Shown: positions 1 to 9,251 of the stretch, one piece after another | Position numbering within the stretch: the first letter of the stretch is position 1 | How the letters are laid out: the number at the start of each line of letters is the position of its first letter | Assembly: GCF_052324685.1 (NCBI RefSeq) | Contig: NW_027506917.1 | Location: 434,001-498,000, forward strand | DNA from: Brachyhypopomus gauderio | Taxonomy: Eukaryota > Chordata > Actinopteri > Gymnotiformes > Hypopomidae | Direction of reading: 5' to 3' | DNA length: 64,000 nucleotides | Notes under the pieces: model-generated | What the model saw: only the letters and a program-made list of their open reading frames with translations | What the model was told of the DNA's origin: nothing | The model's database searches: none | Position numbers and translations under genes: made by a program

Positions 1-379
1 CAGAGGTGAGTCATGGGAACAGGTTCACAATTTCAGTAAGAATGGACATGCTACTGTCAACGTCCCTTCAACCTAATCTTTTCTTTGTATTTGTAGCTTA
101 CCCTTCACCACTTTGCCAGCGCTAGTGCCGTGGCCTGCATCAAAGTAACGAAGAGTCTTGACTATAAGTATCAAGACCAGAGGACTTAACAACATCAAGA
201 ACTGATCGTCGGGATTATTAGAACAATCACCATTGTCAGTGTGCAAGGAACTGTGAGGAAAGCCAGAAAGAATCACCATCCGTGGACTATTCATCATCAC
301 CGTGGACAACCATCAGGATTTCAGATTCGACCGTTATGGGATTTTTGGTTATCAGCAGCTGATTATCAGTGCTCCTGTC
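1..379. other. Unassigned left edge
   Basis: No gene or repeat family recognised. Short chance frames are present but have no domain character. The stretch runs into the LINE-derived fragment that begins near 380 and may be a diverged upstream part of it. Confidence 0.3.
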
Positions 380-527
380 ACCCTCATCAGACCTCTACAA
401 CTAATTCAGAATGCTGCAGCATGACTGGTCTTCAATCTCCCCAAGTTCTCACATGTGACTCCTCTGCTACGCTCTCTTCACTGGCTTCCAGTAGCGGCAC
501 GCATCAGATATAAAACCTTGATGCTTG
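380..527 (+). repeat. LINE ORF2 C-terminal fragment, left half (split by gypsy array)
   Basis: Reads as the decayed C-terminal part of a fish non-LTR retrotransposon ORF (CR1/L2-type, 'LQLIQNAA...LHWLPV...KTL' region), with frameshifts and stops. It stops at the gypsy LTR at 528 and resumes at 16256 with 'AYKAKNGLAPPYMMSMVKS'. A related copy in the opposite orientation near 47180-47600 runs through the same point without interruption, which shows the two halves were once contiguous. Family assignment comes from remembered motif character, not alignment. Confidence 0.7.
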
Positions 528-2112
528 TGTGACCCTTGTTAAGGTGAGCTGTAAGCTCGACTACGCCACCTGGGGAGTTTCACCCCAGGAAATATAACCC
601 AAAAGCACACAGGTTCATTTAAAGAAAAGGGCAGAGACGTAAAATTTGGTTCAGTGTACAACTTTTTACTTAAAGGTAAAATTGGAAATAACACTAAAAT
701 GCACAGCTTTATTAATAACTTGGTTTTAAGAAAATCACAATTTAGAATAAAGTAAAAATTGTTAAAATACCAACACAGGGGTACTGGCAGTGCTAGGTCT
801 CATTGTAGTATTATCATACATATACTTAAAACTGGCTTCAGACCTTCAATGATTATCCTGGTAACGACTGTACCACACACACACACACACACACACAGCT
901 TCCAAAAACCTCAAAAGGTGATGACTCCAACCACAGCAGACCAAGTGTAAAAGTGAATGATTATCCCCGAAGGGTAACCAGCCATCCAGGAAACACCCGT
1001 GCACAGAAGTATTCTGACGAACAGATAAAACACATGAATGATTAATACACTATTATAACTTTAAAACTCACTGCAGCCAGTATCCCTAATGTTAATTAAA
1101 AAAAAGAGAGATCAGGTTCACATAGAACAAAGAAAAGAAATCCAATACCGCTCAGGGGTTAATTCAAAAGAAACAAAATCAAGAGAACTAAACTAAATAA
1201 ACAGAAGAATCACAAAAAGTTTAATTATAATCAAATAAACAAAATAACTGAAACATTATAACGCTGATTTAACCCCCACAAAACAACCAAGGCAAAACAG
1301 CAGAAGACTAGGGGAGGCTCTGCTCAGCGCCACCTAGGCCCTTCCCGTGGCGACACTCCAGAACTCCTAATTAAAAACGACATTTTAAGTAAATTAAAAA
1401 TAAGCTATATTTAAACAAGTGATATGAAAAACCACATCTACTGAGCCCACATACCTTCAAGCTTGATTTACCATTACATAGGACCCCTTGCTCCAATTGC
1501 AATGCTTCCAGTGTCTGAGATAATAAAACCAGGATTCCCGTGCCTTACGACGCGGTTTTCTAAGCACACCCGTTTTCAAGCACGCCAAGGGATATACCTA
1601 AACATGACGTAACTCGCTGTAAGTTGTACATCCTATAATGGTTAAATCCCAAACAAATAGGTGGAAAGTAACTCCAAATGCCTACCTTTCAGCCAGTAGC
1701 ACTCACATCAATGTAAACGGCCACTTTATACGCGACGTTCCACGTTTAGGCTGCAGCTAACGGCTAGCAGCGTGGTGCGACAACAGAGGGAGGACGCCTG
1801 CTTTCCGGCAGAATCCCCTATACATCAATGGGTTCGCGTCACTTTAAAAGCACATTAAACATATACAAGGCACGGAAACGACAGACATACCTTAGCACAC
1901 CGTCTCAGCAGCAAGTCCCGCAGTAACACGGCCCAAATAATAAGGGAAGCACGAGCTTAGCCCAAAGCGTGCTCACTGGGTATATATACTGGTGCTAAAT
2001 GACCAACCAACCCGCGCAACACAGAGGGGAGGGGGGAAGCCACTCCCTAACTACGGTGGCTGCCCAAGCCCAGAAACCACTAGGCAGCCCTGTGACAGCT
2101 CTGCCTGTTACA
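528..2112 (-). repeat. Gypsy LTR 1 (1585 bp)
   Basis: On the minus strand the LTR begins TGTAACAGG and ends GGGTCACA, the TG...CA form expected of LTRs. A TATATATA stretch at about 1981-1988 is a candidate promoter TATA only about 125 bp from the U3 end, which would make U3 short and R-U5 long. The internal CA microsatellite (about 873-896) is 6 bp longer than in LTR 2, accounting for the length difference. Confidence 0.9.
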
Positions 2113-2129
2113 TTCTGCCCCCACCTTTT
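2113..2129 (-). promoter_or_regulatory. Polypurine tract, copy 1
   Basis: Immediately upstream of the 3' LTR on the minus strand is a 17-nt all-but-one-purine run ending GGGGGCAGAA, the expected plus-strand primer site for LTR retrotransposon reverse transcription. Copy 2 has the same tract at 9186-9202. Confidence 0.75.
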
Positions 2130-2178
2130 GTGTCGGCGTCCCGTCGACAAAACACAGCCGAAAACTTAACACAAGGGA

Positions 2179-5100
2179 CTAATCCCAAGGTCTAAAACAG
2201 GCTACTGCCATACTGTGTGAACCAGGTACCAAGGGTGTAGCGTTAGGAGCTACCTGCGCCGTGGACATAGGCAACCGATGAGGGTTCCTATGCTGCCCTG
2301 CTGTTACTCGAGCTGTTCGTCGCCTCGTGTCTAGCCCCAAATCACCAACTTCTACCTCCGATACAACAGGGGCCTCGAAACTAGTTTCGGCACTAGAGGA
2401 GGGAATGACTTCAACTGGGTTGTCCCCTGATGGAACAATAGGAAGGGAACCCTGAGACTGGGCTTGAGGAGCACCTACAACAAGCCACTGACCTGACTCT
2501 TCCTCCTGTTCTGCATCCCCCACCAGGCTTGGGATTTCTACTGGAGGAGAAGCTACAGAAGGGTTTGGAGGAGCTAGCTTTAACATTACTCTGTGTACCT
2601 GCCGGGTCTGTCCCAAATCTCGCAACGGGGCCACAGAATACACCACACCCCCAGGTTCAGGTGCCCTTACCACCCTGTAAATGACTGGACTCCAAGCATC
2701 CTGAATTTTCGTGCGTCCACGAACTGAATGATCCCGTAGATAAACCAGCTGGCCTACCTGCAACTGGTCAGCTAATAAGCCATGATCGTGACGTTCCTTA
2801 CGGCGTTGTGCTGCAGCCAACAACCTCTCCCTTGCCCCTTTAAAAGCAACCTGAAGACGTCTCTGGTGTTCCTGAACCCAATCACCCACAGTTCTACCTT
2901 CAGTTTCCTGAACCCTACCCAACAGGAAATCCACTGGGAGGTGAGGCTCTTGCCCGAACAAAAGAAAATGTGGCGATTCCCCCGTAGACTGATGGATAGA
3001 GGAGTTGTAATTAAAGACTAGCTGCGGCAGATAATCTGGCCAACGGCTCTTCTGTTCCTGGGATAGTGTGCGCAGCAGATTATGCATGGTGCGATTAAAT
3101 CGCTCACACTGGCCATTCCCTTGCGGGTGGTATGGGGTAGTTCGCGTCTTCTGTATCCCATACAGATCACAAAGCTGCCGAACCAGGGAACTCTCAAAGC
3201 TCGAACCACAGTCTGAGTGTAACCGTGCAGGAACACCAAACCGATAAAACCAGTGCTGAACCAACACCCTGGCCACTGTAGGAGCTCTTTGATCTCGAGT
3301 AGGGATCACCTGAGTAAACTTGGAGAACACATCGGTTATAACTAAAACCTGTTCAGTCCCATCCCTAGCAGGCTCCAAAAAAGTGAAATCAGTGGCTACT
3401 ACCTCATTTGGTCTTGAGGCCAAAAGGTGTCCCATTGGAGCACGCAACTGCTTATGTGGGGGTTTAGCAAGGGTGCACCGTTCACATTGCTGGCACCACC
3501 GCTTGATATCATTTGCCATTCCAGGCCAATAACATCGCTCCCTTATTAATAATGTGGTCCGCTCTACACCTTGATGGCCGTGATGGTCATGCAGTTGTAG
3601 CAACACTTCCTCCTGCAGACATTCCGGAAGCAAAAATTGTAAGACCTCCTCCCCACCATCCGGCTTCAGGATTTTGCGATACAGCAGGCCATTACGCAGC
3701 ACAATTCTATCCCACTGACGCAGGAACCCCTGAGTCCGGGCTGACAAGTCTTCCCTCTCATCCCGACTAGGTGGTCTGCCCCCCTGCCAAAAAGAATTAA
3801 AAGAATGAATGCTTGGGTCGGCTTCCTGTAAACACTTCAACTCCCCCGGCTCACGGGACGGAAAAGCAGCCATAGAAAGCTGGGCTACCGCTTGCATAGA
3901 GGTTTCTTTACTAGCTTGCTGCCGAAGGGCCAAAGGCAAGGTCACACCTGTCGATCCTGAACCCTGCAACTGCTCTGGAACGGAAATTCTCTGCCGAGAT
4001 AAAGAATCAGCATTTTTATTTACACGACCTGGTCTGTAACGGATGGTATAATGGAACGCCGACAGTTGGGCAACCCAACGCTGTTCTGTAGCACCCAACT
4101 TGGCTGTGTCCAAATGACTCAACGGGTTATTGTCTGTCCAGACAATACACTCCTGGCCCCAAAGGTACTCACGAAATTTCTCCGTCATAGCCCACTTCAA
4201 CCCCAAAAACTCCAACTTCATTGAGCTGTACAACTTCTCATTAGGGTTTAGACTACGACTCGCATAAGCAACGGGGCGCACTCGACCATCCTGCTCCTGG
4301 GACAATACAGCTCCCAAGCCCTGGTGACTGGCATCGACCTCCAAAATAAATGGGAGAGAGAAGTTAGCAAAAGCAAGTGTAGGTGCATCCACAAGCTTAC
4401 GTTTCAGTGTCTGAAAACTGGTCTCACACTGTTCTACCCAGAGATCTAACAACCTAGGCCCATGACCTTTCCTAATCTTGGTCCCTCCCACTACAGCTAC
4501 TAGGCGATGCAATGGGGCAGCCATCTTTGAAAAGCCCTGAATGAAACGCCGATAATAACTGGCGAAGCCAAGAAATGAACGTAGCTCAGAAACTGAAGTG
4601 GGACGGGGCCAGTTGGCCACAGCAGATACCTTCTCAGGATCGGTAGACACCCCTTTATCAGAGACCAGATGGCCCAGGTACCGAACTTGACGTCGAAAGA
4701 AACAGCATTTTTCCAACTTGGCCTTCAGGCCTGCTTGACCTAGTCGATTCAAAACCAACTCCAAACGGCTCAGGTGCTGATCCAGGTCTGAAGAAAATAC
4801 AATGATGTCGTCAAGATATAACAACAATGATTGACAGTTTTGGTCCCCAAACATCCTTTCCATCAGTCTCTGGAAGGTACTAGGGGCATTACACAGCCCG
4901 AAAGGCATACGGTTGAACTGGAATAGGCCAAAGGGAGTACAGAAAGCTGTCTTTGGACGGTCAGCCTCATTAACTGGGATCTGGTTGTAGCCACTAGCCA
5001 AATCCATGGTTGAAAACCACTGGGCCCCTGATAGTGCATCCAAAGTCTCTTCAATCCTAGGCAGAGGGAATGCATCCTTCCTAGTTTTGTTGTTAAGTTG

Positions 5101-6372
5101 CCTATAATCAACGCACATGCGGAGGCTACCATCTTTTTTCTTAACCAGGACAATAGGTGAAGCATAAGGGCTACAACTCTCCTGAATAACCTGGCTCTCA
5201 AGCAGCTGGTGAATATGAGCCTTGACAGAGTCATAATCGGATGGAGGGATACGCCTGTACCTCTGTCTTATTGGTACATCATCCAACAAAGGAATGTCAT
5301 GTGAAATTAACCCAGTACAACCGATATCACCTTCGAAGGAGGAAAACACTGCCGCATGCTTACAAAGAAGAGACCGTACCTTCTCCTGGTCTACTTGAGA
5401 CAGCACAGACAGATCTAAAGCCTCAATCTGCTCCAGTATTGGACTGGACTGAACAGTATGGGCCTGAACTTGGGCAACCACCATAGAGGGTTCACTCACC
5501 TCCGTAACTCCAGCCGGCAGACTCACAACCTGTACACCGGTCAGTGATGCTAAGGGACAATGTGGAGGCAAAGAAACACTGGAGCAACCCACATTTACCA
5601 ACGGTACATAGACGGTCCCTCGAACTACCTTAACCAAAGAGACAGCAACTAACAGACCATCAGGTAAGGCACCCAAAGTATCCGAGGGTTCAACTAGGAC
5701 CCCTGTACTGCACTCACTGAGCTGACTGGAACACGTGGCTGCAACCATCTTAAACGTACCGGCTGGTATTCGAACAGGTCTCCGTCCCCTTACTCTAGCT
5801 ACCCCTGTGTCTACAGTTGAGGGCCCATCAGAAGCCTGATGACAGTACTGCAGGGCTTGCTGCCAAGGTGAGGACGCATGTACAACTGGGGGAAGATCAA
5901 ACAATGCAGGACCATGCTGGCAAAAGAGCTCCTGATAGCATTCTCTGATGACGTTCATACCCAAAACGCCCGGGACTATAGGTGACGTATTAGAACCTGG
6001 AGGATCCTTAACTACCAGCCAACCCCTTCTAGGAATGGACTTTCCAAGTACGTCCACAGTTAGCTCCACGTAGCCCACATAAGGTATCTCTAGCCCGTTA
6101 GCGGCACGAAGCTGTAACCACTGGCAGGAATGCAAGTCTCCCTGAATGTGCTGACGAAAGAAACTTTCAACTATGGTTGAAACCATCGACCCCGTGTCAA
6201 GCAAGCAATTAACCACCACTCCCCCCAACCGGATAGCCACTTTTGGACACTGTCCAACTAAGGATGGAGCGGTAAACTGAGGTGGAGAGTGCTGTGAGGC
6301 AGAGCCAGTACTGTCCCCTCCCAATGTGTGGCTCTGCACACTGGAGGGAGCTAGTTTTCCGCCGGCTGAGAG
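2179..6372 (-). CDS. pol: Gypsy Pol polyprotein, copy 1
   Basis: The pol frame opens at 6372, overlaps the last 22 nt of gag in the -1 frame and stays open to 2179. It has no ATG near its start; a GTG at 6339 is the first start-like codon, so Gag-Pol is probably made by -1 frameshifting. Counting from that GTG: aspartic protease DTGS at 48-51; reverse transcriptase about 380-560 with YLDD at 508-511; RNase H about 660-770 (VDAS, D669); integrase zinc domain about 917-955 (H917, H922, C952, C955); integrase core D984, D1043, E1079; basic C-terminus without an evident chromodomain. All catalytic motifs are intact. Differs from copy 2 at residues 616 (V/E), 983 (T/I) and 1119 (T/M). Confidence 0.93.
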   Translation of the reverse strand, partial: LSAGGKLAPSSVQSHTLGGDSTGSASQHSPPQFTAPSLVGQCPKVAIRLGGVVVNCLLDTGSMVSTIVESFFRQHIQGDLHSCQWLQLRAANGLEIPYVGYVELTVDVLGKSIPRRGWLVVKDPPGSNTSPIVPGVLGMNVIRECYQELFCQHGPALFDLPPVVHASSPWQQALQYCHQASDGPSTVDTGVARVRGRRPVRIPAGTFKMVAATCSSQLSECSTGVLVEPSDTLGALPDGLLVAVSLVKVVRGTVYVPLVNVGCSSVSLPPHCPLASLTGVQVVSLPAGVTEVSEPSMVVAQVQAHTVQSSPILEQIEALDLSVLSQVDQEKVRSLLCKHAAVFSSFEGDIGCTGLISHDIPLLDDVPIRQRYRRIPPSDYDSVKAHIHQLLESQVIQESCSPYASPIVLVKKKDGSLRMCVDYRQLNNKTRKDAFPLPRIEETLDALSGAQWFSTMDLASGYNQIPVNEADRPKTAFCTPFGLFQFNRMPFGLCNAPSTFQRLMERMFGDQNCQSLLLYLDDIIVFSSDLDQHLSRLELVLNRLGQAGLKAKLEKCCFFRRQVRYLGHLVSDKGVSTDPEKVSAVANWPRPTSVSELRSFLGFASYYRRFIQGFSKMAAPLHRLVAVVGGTKIRKGHGPRLLDLWVEQCETSFQTLKRKLVDAPTLAFANFSLPFILEVDASHQGLGAVLSQEQDGRVRPVAYASRSLNPNEKLYSSMKLEFLGLKWAMTEKFREYLWGQECIVWTDNNPLSHLDTAKLGATEQRWVAQLSAFHYTIRYRPGRVNKNADSLSRQRISVPEQLQGSGSTGVTLPLALRQQASKETSMQAVAQLSMAAFPSREPGELKCLQEADPSIHSFNSFWQGGRPPSRDEREDLSARTQGFLRQWDRIVLRNGLLYRKILKPDGGEEVLQFLLPECLQEEVLLQLHDHHGHQGVERTTLLIRERCYWPGMANDIKRWCQQCERCTLAKPPHKQLRAPMGHLLASRPNEVVATDFTFLEPARDGTEQVLVITDVFSKFTQVIPTRDQRAPTVARVLVQHWFYRFGVPARLHSDCGSSFESSLVRQLCDLYGIQKTRTTPYHPQGNGQCERFNRTMHNLLRTLSQEQKSRWPDYLPQLVFNYNSSIHQSTGESPHFLLFGQEPHLPVDFLLGRVQETEGRTVGDWVQEHQRRLQVAFKGARERLLAAAQRRKERHDHGLLADQLQVGQLVYLRDHSVRGRTKIQDAWSPVIYRVVRAPEPGGVVYSVAPLRDLGQTRQVHRVMLKLAPPNPSVASPPVEIPSLVGDAEQEEESGQWLVVGAPQAQSQGSLPIVPSGDNPVEVIPSSSAETSFEAPVVSEVEVGDLGLDTRRRTARVTAGQHRNPHRLPMSTAQVAPNATPLVPGSHSMAVACFRPWD

Positions 6373-7400
6373 CTAGGGGCAACACGGCCCGGATGGAAAG
6401 CCCCTATTGGGTGCGCTGGAACACGCTCATTATCACAGTCTCTAGCATAGTGTCCGGACTTTTGACACCGCCTACAAATTACATTAGGCCGGCTGCTAGG
6501 ACCAGTAGGCCGAGGAGAAGCATACAAGCTAGCAATACTCTGTGTTAACTGATTAATCTGTTCTTGTTGTTTGAGTAGCATAGCTCTTAATTCTGTCATC
6601 TCAGAAGATTTAAAATTATCTGCAGAACGTCGAACCCCATAAGTCTCCCTAGACATTTGCAGCGCACACATTGAGGGGACAGAATGGCTCCTACCTCTCC
6701 CATCATCTGGCCTACTCTCACGCTCCCATCGGATAGCCGCTGCCCGTATCTGTAGCATGGAAAGCTCTGGTGTCTGACGGACCAACTGCTTCAGTTCCCT
6801 ACGGAGGGCAGAGTCATTAACATTCTCCACAAATTGGTCACGAACCAACACATCAGCATTAGGCACTACATAAGATGCACACTGCTTTATTTTATCCATG
6901 AGAGCCAAAAGGACATGCGAGTATTCCTGCAAAGACTCCCCTTCCAGTTGCTTACGGCAAAAGAAGCTCTCCTGCAAGGCAACATATGACCTTGAACACC
7001 CATATAGCTCTTGAAGTATAGATAAAATTTTCTGTGGGTCCTCCCTTTCCACCCTAGGCCTATACCTTATTTCATCCTTAGCTTCTCCTTCAAGATGATC
7101 TAGCATAAAATAGGCCTGGTCAAGGGGTGCCAAACGGCGTGCACGGATGCTAGCCTGTACCTCCTCACTCCACTCCTCGATACTTATACCAGCCCTGCCC
7201 CTAAACACTGGGCATTTACGCTCACGGGGAATATACAGCAACCTCTCAACTGGAACAGGGTTACTCACAGTCTCTTGAGACTCACCACCACTACCGGGGC
7301 CTGGCTGAGACTGGGAAGCAGCATTCTCCTGCAACAGGCGCTCATTATCTGCCTGCAGCCGTCTTACCAGCTCTCTCATTTCCTGGAGCTCACTGGCCAT
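6351..7400 (-). CDS. gag: Gypsy Gag polyprotein, copy 1
   Basis: 349 residues from an ATG in good position after the leader. Gag packages element RNA into cytoplasmic virus-like particles. Residues about 1-30 form a Leu/Glu-rich predicted coiled coil (ELQEMRELVRRLQADNERLL). The middle has the helical capsid-like composition of retrotransposon Gag (IEEWSEEVQA; the FMLDHLEGEA region). One zinc knuckle CX2CX4HX4C lies at about 309-322 (CRRCQKSGHYARDC). The protein ends at TAG 6353-6351, and the heptamer GGAAAAC directly precedes that stop. Identical to copy 2 at protein level. Confidence 0.92.
   Translation of the reverse strand: MASELQEMRELVRRLQADNERLLQENAASQSQPGPGSGGESQETVSNPVPVERLLYIPRERKCPVFRGRAGISIEEWSEEVQASIRARRLAPLDQAYFMLDHLEGEAKDEIRYRPRVEREDPQKILSILQELYGCSRSYVALQESFFCRKQLEGESLQEYSHVLLALMDKIKQCASYVVPNADVLVRDQFVENVNDSALRRELKQLVRQTPELSMLQIRAAAIRWERESRPDDGRGRSHSVPSMCALQMSRETYGVRRSADNFKSSEMTELRAMLLKQQEQINQLTQSIASLYASPRPTGPSSRPNVICRRCQKSGHYARDCDNERVPAHPIGAFHPGRVAPSSQPAEN
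6354..6360 (-). promoter_or_regulatory. Candidate -1 frameshift heptamer at gag/pol junction, copy 1
   Basis: GGAAAAC lies in the Gag frame as G-GAA-AAC, immediately before the Gag TAG. A -1 slip places ribosomes in the pol frame, which is open from 6372. The form resembles retroviral X-XXY-YYZ sites with a tolerated non-uniform first triplet (as in GGAUUUA). Same site in copy 2 at 13427-13433. Inference from position and frame only. Confidence 0.55.
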
Positions 7401-7577
7401 GGTAAAACAAAAAAAAGTGGAATAGAGAAGAGGTGGGAAATAATCACTGGGTTAGCTTTAAGGACCTCCCTACAGGTACCCAACTAAAATCCTTGGGACC
7501 AACACCAACTGCTGTTTTGCCTTTAAACCAAAATAACCAAAAGAAATACAACTGAACTCCCAAAAATACGTCTCTGT

Positions 7578-7602
7578 TTCAAATCCTGCCGACTATACGC
7601 CA
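7578..7602 (-). promoter_or_regulatory. Primer binding site, tRNA-Ser type, copy 1
   Basis: Four bases inside the 5' LTR, the minus strand has a run starting TGGCGTA and continuing GTCGGCAGGATT. This matches the complement of the 3' end of vertebrate tRNA-Ser(UCN) from memory, except for a two-base TA insertion after TGGCGTA and one mismatch near the T loop. Copy 2 has the same site at 14654-14678. The long match suggests serine tRNA priming or a site copied from deep into the tRNA. Confidence 0.7.
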
Positions 7603-7606
7603 CAAA

Positions 7607-9185
7607 TGTGACCCTTGTTAAGGTGAGCTGTAAGCTCGACTACGCCACCTGGGGAGTTTCACCCCAGGAAATATAACCCAAAAGCACACAGGTTCATTTA
7701 AAGAAAAGGGCAGAGACGTAAAATTTGGTTCAGTGTACAACTTTTTACTTAAAGGTAAAATTGGAAATAACACTAAAATGCACAGCTTTATTAATAACTT
7801 GGTTTTAAGAAAATCACAATTTAGAATAAAGTAAAAATTGTTAAAATACCAACACAGGGGTACTGGCAGTGCTAGGTCTCATTGTAGTATTATCATACAT
7901 ATACTTAAAACTGGCTTCAGACCTTCAATGATTATCCTGGTAACGACTGTACCACACACACACACACACAGCTTCCAAAAACCTCAAAAGGTGATGACTC
8001 CAACCACAGCAGACCAAGTGTAAAAGTGAATGATTATCCCCGAAGGGTAACCAGCCATCCAGGAAACACCCATGCACAGAAGTATTCTGACGAACAGATA
8101 AAAGACATGAATGATTAATACACTATTATAACTTTAAAACTCACTGCAGCCAGTATCCCTAATGTTAATTAAAAAAAAGAGAGATCAGGTTCACATAGAA
8201 CAAAGAAAAGAAATCCAATACCGCTCAGGGGTTAATTCAAAAGAAACAAAATCAAGAGAACTAAACTAAATAAACAGAAGAATCACAAAAAGTTTAATTA
8301 TAATCAAATAAACAAAATAACTGAAACATTATAACGCTGATTTAACCCCCACAAAACAACCAAGGCAAAACAGCAGAAGACTAGGGGAGGCTCTGCTCAG
8401 CGCCACCTAGGCCCTTCCCGTGGCGACACTCCAGAACTCCTAATTAAAAACGACATTTTAAGTAAATTAAAAATAAGCTATATTTAAACAAGTGATATGA
8501 AAAACCACATCTACTGAGCCCACATACCTTCAAGCTTGATTTACCATTACATAGGACCCCTTGCTCCAATTGCAATGCTTCCAGTGTCTGAGATAATAAA
8601 ACCAGGATTCCCGTGCCTTACGACGCGGTTTTCTAAGCACACCCGTTTTCAAGCACGCCAAGGGATATACCTAAACATGACGTAACTCGCTGTAAGTTGT
8701 ACATCCTATAATGGTTAAATCCCAAACAAATAGGTGGAAAGTAACTCCAAATGCCTACCTTTCAGCCAGTAGCACTCACATCAATGTAAACGGCCACTTT
8801 ATACGCGACGTTCCACGTTTAGGCTGCAGCTAACGGCTAGCAGCGTGGTGCGACAACAGAGGGAGGACGCCTGCTTTCCGGCAGAATCCCCTATACATCA
8901 ATGGGTTCGCGTCACTTTAAAAGCACATTAAACATATACAAGGCACGGAAACGACAGACATACCTTAGCACACCGTCTCAGCAGCAAGTCCCGCAGTAAC
9001 ACGGCCCAAATAATAAGGGAAGCACGAGCTTAGCCCAAAGCGTGCTCACTGGGTATATATACTGGTGCTAAATGACCAACCAACCCGCGCAACACAGAGG
9101 GGAGGGGGGAAGCCACTCCCTAACTACGGTGGCTGCCCAAGCCCAGAAACCACTAGGCAGCCCTGTGACAGCTCTGCCTGTTACA
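7607..9185 (-). repeat. Gypsy LTR 2 (1579 bp), shared by both units
   Basis: Same termini as LTR 1. It serves as 5' LTR for the left unit and 3' LTR for the right unit, the signature of LTR-LTR recombination or tandem integration. TATA-like stretch at about 9054-9061. Confidence 0.9.
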
Positions 9186-9251
9186 TTCTGCCCCCACCTT
9201 TTGTGTCGGCGTCCCGTCGACAAAACACAGCCGAAAACTTAACACAAGGGA

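Larger units (their letters stand above)
528..9185 (-). mobile_element. Ty3/gypsy LTR retrotransposon, copy 1 of a tandem pair
   Basis: Complete element on the minus strand. The 5' LTR is 7607-9185 and the 3' LTR 528-2112. A tRNA-Ser-type primer binding site lies at 7578-7602, followed by gag (7400-6351), pol (6372-2179) and a purine-rich polypurine tract at 2113-2129. Domain order protease-RT-RNase H-integrase defines Ty3/gypsy (Metaviridae). No env-like frame is seen after pol. The 5' LTR is shared with the second copy, so the array has three LTRs for two internal regions. Near-identity of the LTRs and coding regions implies recent activity. Confidence 0.93.

Noticed and set aside
2782-5486. 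Several plus-strand frames of 70-85 codons inside the gypsy pol region (also 9855-12559)
   Set aside because: They are antisense shadows of the intact minus-strand pol frame and repeat identically in the second copy.
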